The position numbers and the translations under genes were made by a program. Shown in pieces: positions 33,788-45,694 of a stretch of 64,000 nucleotides of DNA (position 1 is the first letter of the stretch; each line of letters starts with the position of its first letter). The notes under the pieces are model-generated. The model was not told where the DNA came from, did no database searches, and saw nothing but the letters and a program-made list of their open reading frames with translations. This DNA is from Poa pratensis (lineage: Eukaryota; Streptophyta; Magnoliopsida; Poales; Poaceae). The DNA lies in assembly GCA_947311845.1 (NCBI GenBank), contig CAMZMU010000041.1:116462082-116526081 (forward strand), in the 5' to 3' direction.

Positions 33788-36700
33788 TTATTTATTTTTC
33801 CTCTTCCAACCAACAGGAGTGGGAATTGGCGCGGCTTGTCTCACAGTCGCAGCCGCAGGTGTCCTAATAATGAGGGCACTGCCAGACGAGGCAGAAGGGC
33901 CACCAGATACTGTTGCTGGAGTGGCAGCCCGAGATGACTCAGCTCTTGAGGAATTTTCCTTGGACACCTTGCTCCCATCAAGATTGAATTTATCAAGATA
34001 AGTGCCCAAGTCTAAGTTATCAACAAATTTTGTGTCATACCCGCGCATCCCTTTCCAGATATCGAAGTACTCGCTTATTGGCAATTCAGTATCATCTGCG
34101 CTCATCGCCAGGCCGTGGCGAGCAACCTTGCCAACATCTATCTCTGGATAATATGCTCGAAGCAATGTCAAAACATGCGCGGCTCCGGCGCGAGCAGAGG
34201 ATCGTTTCCAATCAGAGACATAATGTGGAACCTTGAGCAGTTTATTTATCCAATAATCGCACGATGTTGGGCCATCAGTCGCAGGAGTGATTACCGTCAT
34301 AACTTCCTTGGTAACCTTTAAGAAGCGCTGGTTGAGGTCAGACAGATATACAAGTTGATCCTTCAAATTGGAACGGGAAACTGGGGCCTCAGGTCCTATG
34401 TCAAAGAAAGAAAAGGCAAGAAACAAGTCAGAGACTAACGATTGGATACCCAAAATATGTATGATTAAAGGAATACAAGACCAACCAGCAAGCTGCAGGA
34501 TGGCTGATTTGACCATGGAGCCAAAACCCTCAAAGGCTTTGAGCAGCGAGTTATATTTTTCATCTCGCGCGGCGAGTTCCTTTGTGTGGTCCCCCTTCAG
34601 GCGATCAATCAATTCAGTTTTAAGAACCAGTCCTTCTCGCAAAGATCTAATGACCTCGTCTTTCTCCATGAGTCGCTGCTGCATATCAGCTTCAAGTTCT
34701 TTAAATTGCTCTTCGCAGGAGTCGAGTTGACCTTTGAGAGATTTTATTTCCTGATCTTGGTCCCTAATGACCTCATTATGCTGCTCCAGGCGAGACTGCA
34801 TCATTTCAGGATGGTCTATGGAAATGCCTTTACCCTTTATTAAGCCAGAAGCATCAAGCAAGGACAGTTCACGCTGAAAACAAACAGAGCAAAACGCATA
34901 GGTAAATTATCCAGGAATTTGGGGGCTCGCGATTTGAAGCCAGGAAAAGAATCAACACCCCGTGCGATGACACAAGGTTTTGATCCTTGGGGGCTACGGT
35001 ATATGTACCTGGCGACTTGAAGAAAATTGCTCAACTAAGCCGCGCAGCAGAGCAGCATGCTTGTCTCCAGCAGAAATTATGGCATCTGCGATTGCCTTAG
35101 AACTATTTCCTGGAGCTGGAATTCTATTTTCAGAAGATATCCTACCAGGAGCAGGAGTTGTGGATGGAGCTGCGGCTGGAATCACGACAGGAGCCGTGTC
35201 TGCAATACCTTCCTCCAGGGAGGGCCTTGGTTGAGTCGCACCATTACTGTTTCCCACGTTTTCATCAGCAGCATCATCCTCGCTCATAGCTTGTTGAGAA
35301 GAAGTGGGATGGGAATTAGACTTGGTAGCCTCTTCAGACATGGCCCTGCAAAACATTGATGGGTTAATAAGTTGACATAGTAGAGCCACAACATTGAAAA
35401 GAAGGCGAACCTTACCTAGAGGCGACGCGGATACTCTTCATCAGGCAACCAGAGGAAGGAGAAGATAAACCTTGCAAATCTGAACCTACAGGGTATAAAA
35501 AGAAGTAGTGATCAGCAATTCCTTGCCAGAAAAGCGTGAACACAAAAAGAAAAGGAGAAGAGTCGCAAACAATTACCCGAGCTTACTGAAGAGCAATCCT
35601 TTGCAACAGCCTCGGAAGAAAGAGTAGCCTTGTTGGGATCAGCGAGTGTTAAAGATTTGGCGGCTCTTGTTTCTGCTAGTAACGCCAAGGCCTTGCGACG
35701 TTTCTCAGGCTGCGCGGAGTTTTCTAAGCTCTGGCATAAAATACGTTTCGAGGACCGGCGAGACACCTCAGGAAGTTCCAGGAAAGGAGTATTTGGAGTC
35801 AAGGACAGGAGAGCGTCAGCCATTTGTTGTTCCTCTTCAGAAGCACTACCTTCGTGCATAACTGTGTCTTCGCCAAAAGCTGCGGCTTGTTTTGACGACT
35901 CCACCACGGATCCTTGATTCAAGTCGACGTCCTCTGAGGGAGAACCCAGAAATAGGGATCGATCTGAAAAAGAGCTCAGGTCAGAAATAATTAATTATTG
36001 GAGAAGGAATTTTCGAGGAAACAGGTGACAAGTAGACATTACCACAAAAGGCTTGTGCTCAGCCCAGAAGGGAGCAAGTCCGACGTTGTCATATGAGTCA
36101 ATATCCTCGTCCATCACTCGGCGAATGAAGTTTATCCACTCCCCTTTGTCCCAATCTTCAGGGCAAGTACGATCGACGTCGTTTGCATGACAAGTGAAAT
36201 CCACCATAAGCCGCGAACGGCGACTCACAGGCTGAACTCGCCACTTAGTCCAGCAAGATATGAGATCTAGTCCAGTGAGACCATGGAGTGTCAGCGCTCT
36301 CACTTTGTCTAAAAGGGATTCGACAAAGGGCAACGAAGAAGGATCAGGTTTGGAAGACAGAGCATCGGTAGCCTCGAAGGGAAGAGGAGACCAAAGAGGA
36401 AGAGGAATTTCACCCTCTGGAGAAGTGTTTTTACAATAGAAGAATGTCCTTTGCCACTCCTTGATTTTCTTGGCAGGAGTTAGTTTTGGGAAGATACTAC
36501 CCCGACGGCGTTGGAAGGAAATGGCGCCGCATTGGAGAAAAGGACCATCTGTGGTTTCCCTTTGACTATTGCAATTGAAAAGAGCCAGCCAGAAATCTAT
36601 TGAGGGCGGGATACCCAGATAATCTTCGCAGAGGACGTGGAAGTTACTCACTTGCAACATAGAATTAGGGCCAATATCATGGAAACGAAGGCCTAACTGA

Positions 36701-36924
36701 TGCATCAAGGAGCGGAAGAAGAGAGAGCCTGGGGGCTTGAACCCGCGCTCAACATGCTTCGCAAAAATCACTATCTCTCCTGGTTGAGGATTGGGGATTA
36801 CCTCCTCGCCGGCCGCCCGCCATTCGCATTGATCTTTTGGAGGAAGAAGGCCCCGTGCAGATAGGGATTCTAGGAAATCTTCGTCGACCCACGAGCCTTC
36901 CCAGTTGCATTTGCGGCGAGACAT
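33788..36924 (-). CDS. antisense gene of element C, six exons predicted
   Basis: On the strand opposite to gag, open frames align as exons with GT and AG borders: 36924-36043, 35963-35577, 35485-35416, 35345-35009, 34873-34486 and 34395-33788. The joins between exons 2-6 keep phase exactly. The first join is off by one base with the nearest acceptor but fits an alternative GAG acceptor near 35932. The start is the ATG of MSRRKCNWEGSW. Exon 1 carries a domain like the plant 'putative gypsy type transposon' family (IGPNSMLQVSNFHVLCEDYL, PPSIDFWLALFNC). Exon 5 is a coiled coil, exon 6 is helical and ends in a basic tail (VGWKRKNK). Extra antisense genes are known in Tat elements; the function is unknown. 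No in-frame stop interrupts exons 2-6. Confidence 0.7.
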
Positions 36925-37231
36925 TTTTCTCAGATCGATGGAGATATCCACCGAAGGATTGTGAGTACGAGAAGCGAGATTGGAGGCGGCGGAAAGGAGT
37001 AGCGGATGCGTAATGCAGGACTTGATGCAGAAACACTGGGGAAAATGATGAGTCAAGATAAATAACCCAGACACGGAAGACGTTTAGATCTGAAAATCAA
37101 CCGTCAAGACAGGATAAGTCGCGTTCTCGAGCCGCCAAAGAAGAATTATAAGCCGCGAAACAAGGAAAAGCGCGGCCTAAGCATTCAAGATCAAGAAATA
37201 CTATGAAGTTCAGGCCACGCTTGGGGGCTAA
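36925..37231 (-). other. 5' flank of the antisense gene and polypurine tract of element C
   Basis: About 300 bases lie between the antisense start codon and the 3' LTR. The plus-strand polypurine tract TTGGGGGCTAA is at 37221-37231. The antisense promoter would have to lie here or in the adjoining LTR; no clear minus-strand TATA box is seen. Confidence 0.5.
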
Positions 37232-37746
37232 TGTCGGGGGAATACTTTCTGGATTAACCTGCGGCCCAGTGCGACTTAATTGACTCACACGGACGAAGGC
37301 CCACTTGGGAACAAGCCCAATATCGAACCGCCATAAGGGAAAGATCTAGAAGACATATCCCGGAGGACGTGAAGACCAAGTAGTCTCCGAGTAGGCCTCT
37401 GTGGATGTATTCCTTATGGGGAAGTTTCCTTTTGTAACCCAGCGAGCCTCTGTGTATATAAAGAGGACTCGCAGGACTTAGAGCGGGACAAGCTATCAAG
37501 CCTCAAACCCTAGCTCATACGACGAGTACCAGATCGAATCGCCTCCATTGTAACACCTTGATTATCATATCAATACCAATCTAGGGTAGGCAGGAAGTAG
37601 GTCTTTTACCTCACATTGAGGGGGCCGAACCTGGGTAAATCTGTGTTGATCTTTGTTCCTGCGATCCCAAGCTCGGAGATGCTTGACTCGCATAATCCCA
37701 CACCTACGAAGTCATCTATGACACCTGACATGACAAACCCACGACA
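37232..37746 (+). repeat. 3' LTR of element C
   Basis: This 515-bp LTR is paired with 18183-18698. It is followed by the second copy of the target duplication GTGGC (37747-37751). Confidence 0.93.
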
Positions 37747-37751
37747 GTGGC

Positions 37752-38117
37752 TTTATCTGAGCTAGGGCAGTACGCCGGTACCCTTCTTGGCGCTATGTGG
37801 CAACCCTTCCCACCTAAACATTTGGGGGAAGACGACCGGAGCACTATAATAGGGCCTCGCCGTGGCCTTAGAGGATCATCTTCTACCTCGCTACAAGCAC
37901 CAACATTTGTACTGTAATCGCTCCGAGCAGTGCAATCCATCTCAAGCAGGAAGTAGGGTTTTACACCTCCATGGTGGCCTGAACCTGGGTAACCGTTGTG
38001 TCTCCTTGTTGTGTGTCTTCTTCGCCGAGGTCGCCGAGGGTTCGTCGAGAACGTGTTTCAGTCCCCAGTGTTCGATCGACACTACACTAGAGGTTCCTTC
38101 GGGAATAATCCTCGACA
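37752..38117 (+). repeat. 5' LTR of element B, second part
   Basis: It continues the LTR interrupted at 18182 and matches 49565-49920. It carries about 20 extra bases near 37830-37850 that are absent in the 3' LTR. It ends CTCGACA. Confidence 0.9.
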
Positions 38118-38137
38118 TTTGGCATGCCAGGTAGGGG
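38118..38137 (+). other. primer binding site of element B
   Basis: TTTGGCATGCCAGGTAGGGG directly follows the LTR. It differs from the site of element E at two bases. Confidence 0.75.
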
Positions 38138-38170
38138 ACTGAGCCGCTCTCTTCGACTTTTCTCGCCGCC

Positions 38171-39548
38171 ATGGTCGACACCCGCCGCAGGCGGCCAGCC
38201 GGGTCGTCTCTGAGCCCGCCGTCAATAACATGCGCAGGCGCGCAGCTCCCGCCGCCTCTGAGGAAGAAGCGGAGCACGGGTCAGAGGAAATGGAAGCTTC
38301 TTCCCTCCACCCTTCCAGGCAGAACACGCCTCTGCCGTCCGACGACCACACCGTGTCTGCCTCCACCCGGGCTCCACTGATGCCGGGGGCTGCGCTGCTC
38401 ATGGTGTAGGAACTTCTGCGCTACTGGCCCACCGACGCGTGGCACCAACGAGTCACCGAGCTCGTCAACGCCGCAAAAGTCACCCCGGCGCCGTCGTACT
38501 CCATAGTGCCACCAACGTCGCAGGGAAGAGTGGCGCACGGCACCCCTCCTCCTCCTCCACCTCCTCCGCCTCCGGCGGGAAGAGCTCGTGGGCCATACCA
38601 GGATGCCCACGCCCCGGGCAGGGCCCCCTCCCATGGTGCCTCCTCTCCGCACCTTAGCGGCGCCAGCTGCCAAATCATCATGAGAGCTCTAGAGGACGCC
38701 CGCGTGAACCTCGAACGCCAACGCGAGCGCACGACCGCACGGTCCGTGACATCGCTAGGGCCGGCGACCCAAACCGCGCCGTCCTCGCCGGTGGTCATGC
38801 CACGAACAGCGAGGGTTGCCTCGCCTTCTCGCGGGAGCTGCGTCGGGTGGTTTGGCCTACCAAGTTCTGCCCAGAGCTGCCTCCCTGTTACGACGGCACG
38901 CTCAACCCTGTGAAGTTCCAGCAGCTCTACACCGTGGGAATCCAAGCCACAGGCGGTGATGACCAGGTCATGGCCAACTGGTTCCCCATGGCCCTTAAAG
39001 ACGCTGCCCGCTCATGGATCATGAACCTCCCCGAGGCTTCCATCAGATCCTGGGGGGAGTTGTGCGAACAGTTCATTTCCAACTTCAAAGGGACACTGCG
39101 CAAGTACATCCATCGCTTCAGCCAAGTCCGCAACAGGACGCCGTGCATCAACGGCGGCTCTATCATCGGGGCCTTCTCCGTCGGCATCACGGACACCAGG
39201 ATGCTTGAGAAGCTCGGCATCTACGCTGACTCCCTTACTTCCGTGGTGCTGCTCTTCCACCTGGCCGACAAGTGCGCTAAGGCGGAAGAAGGATGCCTAT
39301 TCGCCCACAACTACCCTGAGCTGGAAGACTCCGACGTGGCGAAGGCCAAGAGCAAGGGCAGGGAGCTAGAGAAGCGAAAGGCACCGGCCGTCCTCACGGC
39401 AGAGCCGGAGTCCGAGCACGGGCAGAAGCTCAAGCGCGGAGGAGAAGAAGACAGCAAGAAAGGCGGCAAGAACTGTGATTTCCACAAACTGAGCACCCAC
39501 GACACTGAGTACTGCTTCGAACTCGAGAAGATCCGCAACAATCGCTAG
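38171..39548 (+). pseudogene. gag of element B
   Basis: The start ATG at 38171 (MVDTRRRRPAG) is followed by frame changes and a stop near 38408, then a proline-rich stretch. The conserved core is open at 38847-39548 (233 residues): WPTKFCPELPPCYDG, RSWIMNLPEASIRSWGELCE and FSQVRNRTPCINGGSIIGAF. It ends with a CHHC knuckle CDFHKLSTHDTEYC and a TAG stop. It is clearly homologous to the gag of element E (RRVVWPVKFKPDLPPRYDG). It packages element RNA; the N-terminal part is frameshifted. Confidence 0.8.
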
Positions 39549-39619
39549 AACCGTCACGGCAACGGACGGGGAGGTGACCGCAACAACGGGCGCTGGCCGG
39601 ACCGCGGCAACAACTACAA

Positions 39620-39722
39620 CCAGCAGGGCCAGTACCCTCCGCTAGGCCAGTATCCTCAGCAGGGCCAGTACCCTCAGCAAGGTCAGTATCCTCCCCAGGC
39701 CAATATCCTCAGCAGGCCAATC
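39620..39722 (+). repeat. 18-bp tandem repeat encoding GQYPxx
   Basis: About five units of GGCCAGTAYCCTCMGCA-type sequence encode repeats of Gly-Gln-Tyr-Pro plus two residues. They form a flexible linker between gag and protease. The last unit is shortened, which shifts the frame. Confidence 0.75.
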
Positions 39723-39764
39723 ACCAGCCCAACCAGCAGGCCAACGCTGCCTAGCCGCAGCTAG

Positions 39765-40740
39765 AAGAGAACAACAACAACCTCCCTGACGAGTACGCAG
39801 TGGGCTACCAGGAACCGCGCCGGATTGCCGCGTGCATCCTTGGAGGAGCGCAAGCGCCTATCTCCAACTGCCAATTCAAGGAGCTCACTCGCGAGGTCAG
39901 CGCCGCCCTCCCAAAGGTCGGCGCAGGAAAGCCCCTCAAGTGGTCACAATACAAGATCTCCTTCGACTCTAGCAACCACCCCAAGAGCACGGCAGCCGTG
40001 GGCACCATTCCGCTGGTGTTCACCCCCACCATCAACAACGTCGCCGTCACCAAGACACTCATCGATGGGGGAGCAGGCCTGAACGTGCTCTCCGTGGACA
40101 GCTTCGACCTGCTTCATGTGCCATACGAGCGCCTGATGCTGACCCGACCCTTCTCAGGGTGACGGAATGCACCACCGTGCCCCTTGGGCAGGTGCGCTTG
40201 CCCATCACATTCGGCACCCAAGACAACTACCGCACCGAGCTGATTGACTTTGATGTCGCCCACATCAACCTGCCATACAACGCCATCCTGGGCTACCCAG
40301 CGTTTGCCAAGTTCATGGCGGTCACGCATCACGTCTACAACGTCGTCAAGATACCAGGCTGCAGCAACGCCATCACCATCCGATGTGATGAGAAGGACTC
40401 TGCGCGCACTGTCGTGGACGCCTACAAGGTCGCAGCTGCCACCTACCCCGCCGACGAGGATGCCCTCGACTACATAGCGCCCACCAAGAAGAAGCAGTTC
40501 ACCTCCCAGGAGAAGGCTGCGGCGAAGAAGGCAGCGGCCCAGCGCCCTGCTGAGGCTTACCTAGCCAAGCCCTTCTCCACCAAGGCGCACCCCACCAAGG
40601 TTCCGGAGCCTCTGGTGACGCCTGCGCAAAAGAAGAAGACCTCCTCCTCAAAGGAGTTGAATATCGCCAAAAGATTGAGCCTGGCCGCCAGCGGCTCGGG
40701 GGCTACCCCCGCAAGTGGCAAAGCCCAGCCTCCCCAGTAG
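39765..40740 (+). pseudogene. Tat-type aspartic protease of element B
   Basis: Two frames, 39800-40162 and 40159-40740, form one domain with a frameshift after RPFSG. The catalytic loop is TKTLIDGGAGLNVLS, followed by GQVRLPITFGTQDNYRTELIDFDVAH and NAILGYPAFAKFMAVTHH. The C-terminus is lysine/alanine-rich and ends at a TAG at 40738. It closely matches the protease of element E. It cuts the polyprotein, but no pol follows. Confidence 0.8.
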
Positions 40741-41374
40741 GAGTACCGGCACGGTACCCTCCACCAGGCGGCGACAATTGAGGCTTTTTGTGTCTTCCAG
40801 CCAAGACATTCTCCATCGACACCTTTCCAAGTGTTCATCCTGGGCTGAAGAAGACTCCAACACACCCAGAGTGTGACCCCCGTGATCGCATGGCGGCTAC
40901 TTATTTCTTGAGGGTGCCACGCGGCCACTACAGCCTCAATGAGACTCCCCTCCATGAGGATCTTCGTGCCCATAGCGGCACATTTTGTAATGAACTTATT
41001 TATTCAGCAAAAACAAAAGCGCTTCGCGCTGAACATACCCTTGTATGTCCTTACCTCTCGGTAAGCAAAACTTTTGGTGCACGCTAATTTCTCCCCTGAG
41101 CGTTACAAGAGCGGGGGCTGGAGCACGGTGTCTATGCTCGGGTCAGTCCCAGCAGCTCCAAAAAACCGAAGTAAACCATGTGTGGATTCGGTGGGACGCC
41201 GTCGTACACGCCACCTTCCAAGGTCCTTGCTGCTAAACTTCCTCGTGCAACACTAGTGCGAACCTGCAAGCGTGCACCGTCACAACTCTTGTTGTGTTTG
41301 CTTCTGTCGCAGAACAGGATGTAGATGCGGGGCAGAACCCCAAGAAGACAAGAGCCCACAAAGCGCAGCCTGGC
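40741..41374 (+). other. internal region of element B after protease, no recognisable pol
   Basis: Only short frames are seen. No reverse transcriptase or integrase motif is visible in any frame. It ends at the solo LTR target site GTTCG (41375-41379). Confidence 0.55.
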
Positions 41375-41379
41375 GTTCG

Positions 41380-44300
41380 TGTAGCGGACCTGCACTTAAA
41401 AATTGGCAAGATCCCTGTGTATAGTGCAAACCCCTGGTTCGATTCATTTGCACACACAGTCTAAGATGAATATCATGCAAATGCGTCAAATTTTATTACA
41501 TCGCATGATCCAGACTTACAAATTTCATTACAAATTGCGTAGCTCAAGGCTAGCATTTTACAAAGTTCAGCACAGCGGAATAAAAGTAGCAGTGAGTCTC
41601 CATCATCTTCATGTGCCACAGGCGAAAACATGTTGGTTGTAGACTCGAAACCTTATACGAAACCTCACTCATCGTCTGAACATTCTGCAACAGGAAAAAT
41701 GTTGCAACAAGGTGGGTCAGAACCATATAAAATGGATCTGGCAAGTGACACTCTGTGGACACTTAGTGGAAAAACTCTAATAACCTATATGCTTATTTGG
41801 CTGGTGGAGTTCAAAGGCTATTTTGCAGAAAGCCAATTTTTCCTAACTCTTTGGGAAACCTTTTTTCTAGTCGAGACAAGTATGGCTTGAAAACCATAGT
41901 CTCATCTACCCTTGTTCACCCATCAAAATTTTCCTTGAGAAGTTGGAATGTTGGGATCCTCCGTTGACGTCCTTGATCAGCTGCTCAGAATTTTCCGTAA
42001 CCGGGGACACGGCTAAGTACTTAGTTTTACACTCTTGAGAGGTTGTGCACTTTCACCATTAGACCTAATCAGCCCAAACTATCCTATGCACTCATTTAGT
42101 GCTAAGGAAAAGGAGAAGATTGAGACGAGATTTTTCAGAAGCATTTTCCCACCCCATACCGGCCTGACGCGCTCCACCTATAAACCTCTACCACCACCTG
42201 TCAAGCCGGGCGAGTCCACGCAACTTAATCCATCAAGACAGATCCCATATGACCAATGGCTGCACTGGAAGCAATCTTCACTTCGAGTTCTTCAGATCCC
42301 TTTGTTCCTGGGTGGCCATCCCCAAGTGAATATCCCTCAGGTAAAACCCCTGGGAACAACACTCAACTCAAACATCCTCTTGTCAAAACCAACTCCACCC
42401 AGGTGTTTCATTTTAACTTAGTAGAATTTAGCTTTTCATAAAAACAACTTTTACATTGCACTTCAATAATCCACTAAGTTAAAATGGGATGCTAGACCAT
42501 CTAGTAAAGGGGAGCTATTCTAAATAGTTTTAGCATAGCAATTCTACTAAGTCCTACACATGCTTAAGAAAAATATTCTACTCATGCATAGACAAAATAC
42601 TTAGGAAATTTATGAGGTGTGCCACTTGCCTTTGATAGTTGTCCTTGTTCGCTAACTCTTTTCAACGTAACTCGGAGCTCTCCGTTCAATCTAAACAATA
42701 TAAACAAAGAACAATACACCAATCATCATACAACACAAGATCAAACATGGACAACAACAAAGCATCTGGGTTTGCTTTAAAATTGCTTAACATATTTTAA
42801 AACCAAGGTTTGTAGAATCAAAACATTTTAAAGACTTTTAGCACAAAATTAAAATATAAATAACTTAACAAATATGGCTTCATGTCTCCCTGGTCAGAGG
42901 GCAATTAAGCAAAACTAAAGCAATTGGATTCACTCAAAACGCTATTTTTAAACTAAAATTATGTCAAAAAAATACTCAAACTTCCCATTTGAAATTTGAA
43001 TACATCTAAGTTTGACAAAACAGAAAACTAATACATCCAAAAGATTCTACTGGTTCTAAGGATTCCAAATAAATAAAAATATTTGAATTTGGATAAACAG
43101 AGAAAAAATAATGATAAATCTAAGGTACGTGGGGTTTTCTGCAAAAACTACTAATTAAACTAATTCGGGAAAATCTTCAGAAATCCTTGTCCACGCGGCG
43201 GATTCTGATTGGCTGGATCTGATGACTGTGCTGCTTACGAAGCGCTGACTGGACGCTGACGCGGCGCTGACTTGATGTTGACGACGCGCTGACTGGACGC
43301 TGACCAATTCGTTTAAAGGATCTAATCTTATCCATACAAAACAGATCTAGCGGTCTAGATCTAATAGACCAAAAATAATCTACAGGTCAAGGGCTTTCCA
43401 AAAATATTTTATTTATAAATTTTGAACTTATAGATTTAAAACTATTACTAAAATAATGTTTTACATGTTTCTGTAAATAACAAGTTTGTGCACGAATAAA
43501 ATACAAGTTTTTATTATACTATTGTATTCTACACGTTCATACGAATCCATAGACTACAAAAACATTGAAAACGGACTGACGGTTGATTTGATATGGAATT
43601 AACAAGTTTTAACAATTTTCTGGAAATTTAAAACGATTTAAATGAAACGGAGCGATCTGATTGGTCCGTACCGGCGGGCGGACGCGGGCGGGCGCGGACG
43701 GATGCGGGCGCGGGCAGTCGCGGTCGTGGGCGGACGGACGCGGACACTCACGGACGGTCGCGGGCGGGCGGCGCTGTGGTCGTTGGAGAATGGCATCGCG
43801 GCGTCCGGCGGCTAAGTCGAGGACGGCGGCGGAGCTCCGGCGGTCATCCAGGCTCAGGAATACGTCAACGAGGTCCGGAAAGGCACGGAGAAAACGGTGG
43901 GGGTGAAGGCGTCGACTCGCGCGTCTTGAAACAGTGAGGCGTCGCGGATGGAGGTTGACGGCGTCGGCGAGCTTCGGGTCGAACTCGATTTCGTCGTTTC
44001 GGCTGCGACAAAAATATAAAGAGGCATCAGGAGGGTGTGCACGCATGAGGGGAAGGAAATGGGCAGGGTATCGGGGTCGGAACGGGCACACCTCGCCGGA
44101 ATCGGGAAAATACGTCGGCGGCCGGCGGAGCTCCGTCGACGAAATTCTACGGCCTTGGGGCACGATTCGAAGAGGAATGAGAGGGGAAATGAAGAGGGGG
44201 TCGTGGTCTTTAAGTAGGAACAAACTGCTCTCGATTTGGAGCATTAAAACTCGGGGAATCAAGACGGGAAGAAACGCATACGGAAACAGTTTCCGTGCAT

Positions 44301-45341
44301 GATTTACGTCCGCTGGACGTTGAAGACAACGCTGACCTCATCGCTGACGTCAGCAAATTTTTTTTTCTTTTTCTGGTTTTTCTTATTTTTTTCATATCTT
44401 TTGTTTTAAAAGTCCAAATCAACTCAAACCAGTTTCTAAAATTTTGTAAAATCAAAATCTATCTTTTTGAACTTTCAAACACACTTTTCCAAACATTTTA
44501 AAATTTGAAAATTTCAAATAATGTATAAAGGTTTATTTGACACATTTATGTAATTTTATAAAATATGGTTTTATAAATTCTTTTTGAACTTAAAATAAAA
44601 TCCAGAAAAAATATTGTGAGTAATATCATTCAATATGATAAACCAAAAACAATAATTTGGTACAAAACATTTTATTGAAATAGAGTTTGATAAATAATTT
44701 AAATACAAATACCCATTTTTCATGTTGAAATTTATTCATGAAATTCATTTTATGTTTTGAAAGTTGATGAAATAATTTTAAATCCAAAAAAATGCTTTTG
44801 GTCATTAGAAGGATTATAAAAGCTATAGAAATTTAAGGATGCAAACTTCAGCTTTGAGATTTCAAACCCATGTTTCAAAATCAGATAATTGAAACGAAAC
44901 CATTATAGAAAATGGACCATGCTTTAAATAATTTAGAACCTTTTGTAAATATTATTGGAGGGTTTATTAAACACCCGAAGGTAAAAAAAATTATATCATA
45001 TAGTTTAACCAAAATTCATTTTAGAAATAGGCATACTTTAAATAACATAAGCACTTTGCACAAGAATGGTTTGAGGGTTAAATAAATAGACAAAAGTTAA
45101 AATTTTAAAATCAACCAATTGGAATAAAACATTTTATGAGATGAAAGTTTCTTTGAAATACCTTGGATAAAAGAAATTAAACAAAACTCCAATTTTGAAA
45201 TTAAAGATTACTTGGACATTTAAACTATTAAAGTTTTTGAAGATGTCAAATGTCTTCTATTATTTGGTTTCTATTATAATTAAAAAAAAAGTTTCAAACT
45301 TTTAGTGATTTTTAAACATTCCAAAATATTGGGATGTTACA
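41380..45341 (-). mobile_element. solo LTR of a chromovirus-like Gypsy element
   Basis: This 3962-bp LTR reads TGTAACATCCCAA at its minus-strand start (45341) and ends CCGCTACA (41380). Both sides carry the perfect target duplication GTTCG (41375-41379 and 45342-45346). No internal domain is present, so it most likely arose by recombination between two LTRs. Start and end words resemble the LTR of element A (TGTAATACCCC to CACTACA), suggesting a related chromovirus family. It is AT-rich with a GC-rich island near 43640-44220. Confidence 0.88.
43240..44220. other. GC-rich island inside the solo LTR
   Basis: At 43240-43310 there are repeats of GCGCTGACTGGACGCTGAC. At 43660-43790 follow degenerate GCGGGCG/CGGACG repeats. 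Then comes a CpG-rich block to about 44220 with a 217-residue minus-strand open frame (43609-44262) that resembles no protein I know. The surrounding LTR is very AT-rich. It could be the promoter/5' leader region of the LTR or captured DNA. Confidence 0.5.
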
Positions 45342-45346
45342 GTTCG

Positions 45347-45694
45347 CTCCTCGAGAGGCTCAACAGGCCAAAATCACTCCTCAGGGTCTCCACCCCACCA
45401 AAGCTAAGTTCCCTTTCTAAAGACATCGTAGCTCTTGAACTCCATGGTTTGTTTGGACATCTAAAGGAAACTCCTGAGCGTCAAACCTCAAGAGTCCTTA
45501 CCACCTCGTGATACCGCATCAGTGCGCCCGGGGGCTGGAACTAGACGACGTAGAACACACCGAAATGGATAAAGAGGCACGAAAGCCCCACAATATAAAA
45601 ATAGGAACTAGTGTCTGAAACATAAGTCACACTCATTACAACCCAGGAAGTCAAGAGGAGTCGCACATATGCTTGGCCAGGCACGGGAGGCACC
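45347..45694 (-). other. 3' flank of the antisense gene in element B
   Basis: Element B resumes after the solo LTR. No open frame is convincing. The antisense gene ends just right of here. Confidence 0.45.

Larger units (their letters stand above)
18183..37746 (+). mobile_element. element C: Tat-type Gypsy retrotransposon with spliced antisense gene
   Basis: The borders are TGTCGGGGG at 18183 and CACGACA at 37746, with a perfect 5-bp target duplication GTGGC at 18178-18182 and 37747-37751. The content is LTR, primer site, gag and protease, a stub of reverse transcriptase, element D, a non-coding stretch, a six-exon antisense gene, polypurine tract and LTR. It is inserted in the 5' LTR of B. 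Most of pol is missing, and the loss is not explained by D alone because the sequence right of D does not continue reverse transcriptase. Confidence 0.93.

Noticed and set aside
40741..41374. Start of reverse transcriptase in element B
   Set aside because: No motif such as the LPRID, GYHQI or YVDD types is seen in any frame before the solo LTR, nor after it on the plus strand.
41949..42060. TGTTGGGATCC near 41949 as the start of the inserted LTR
   Set aside because: No matching target duplication is found there, whereas 41380 gives TG...CA ends and a perfect GTTCG duplication with 45342-45346.
43609..44262. 217-residue minus-strand open frame in the solo LTR as a host gene
   Set aside because: It has biased composition in a CpG-rich repeat region, no known domain, and lies wholly inside an LTR with perfect target duplications.
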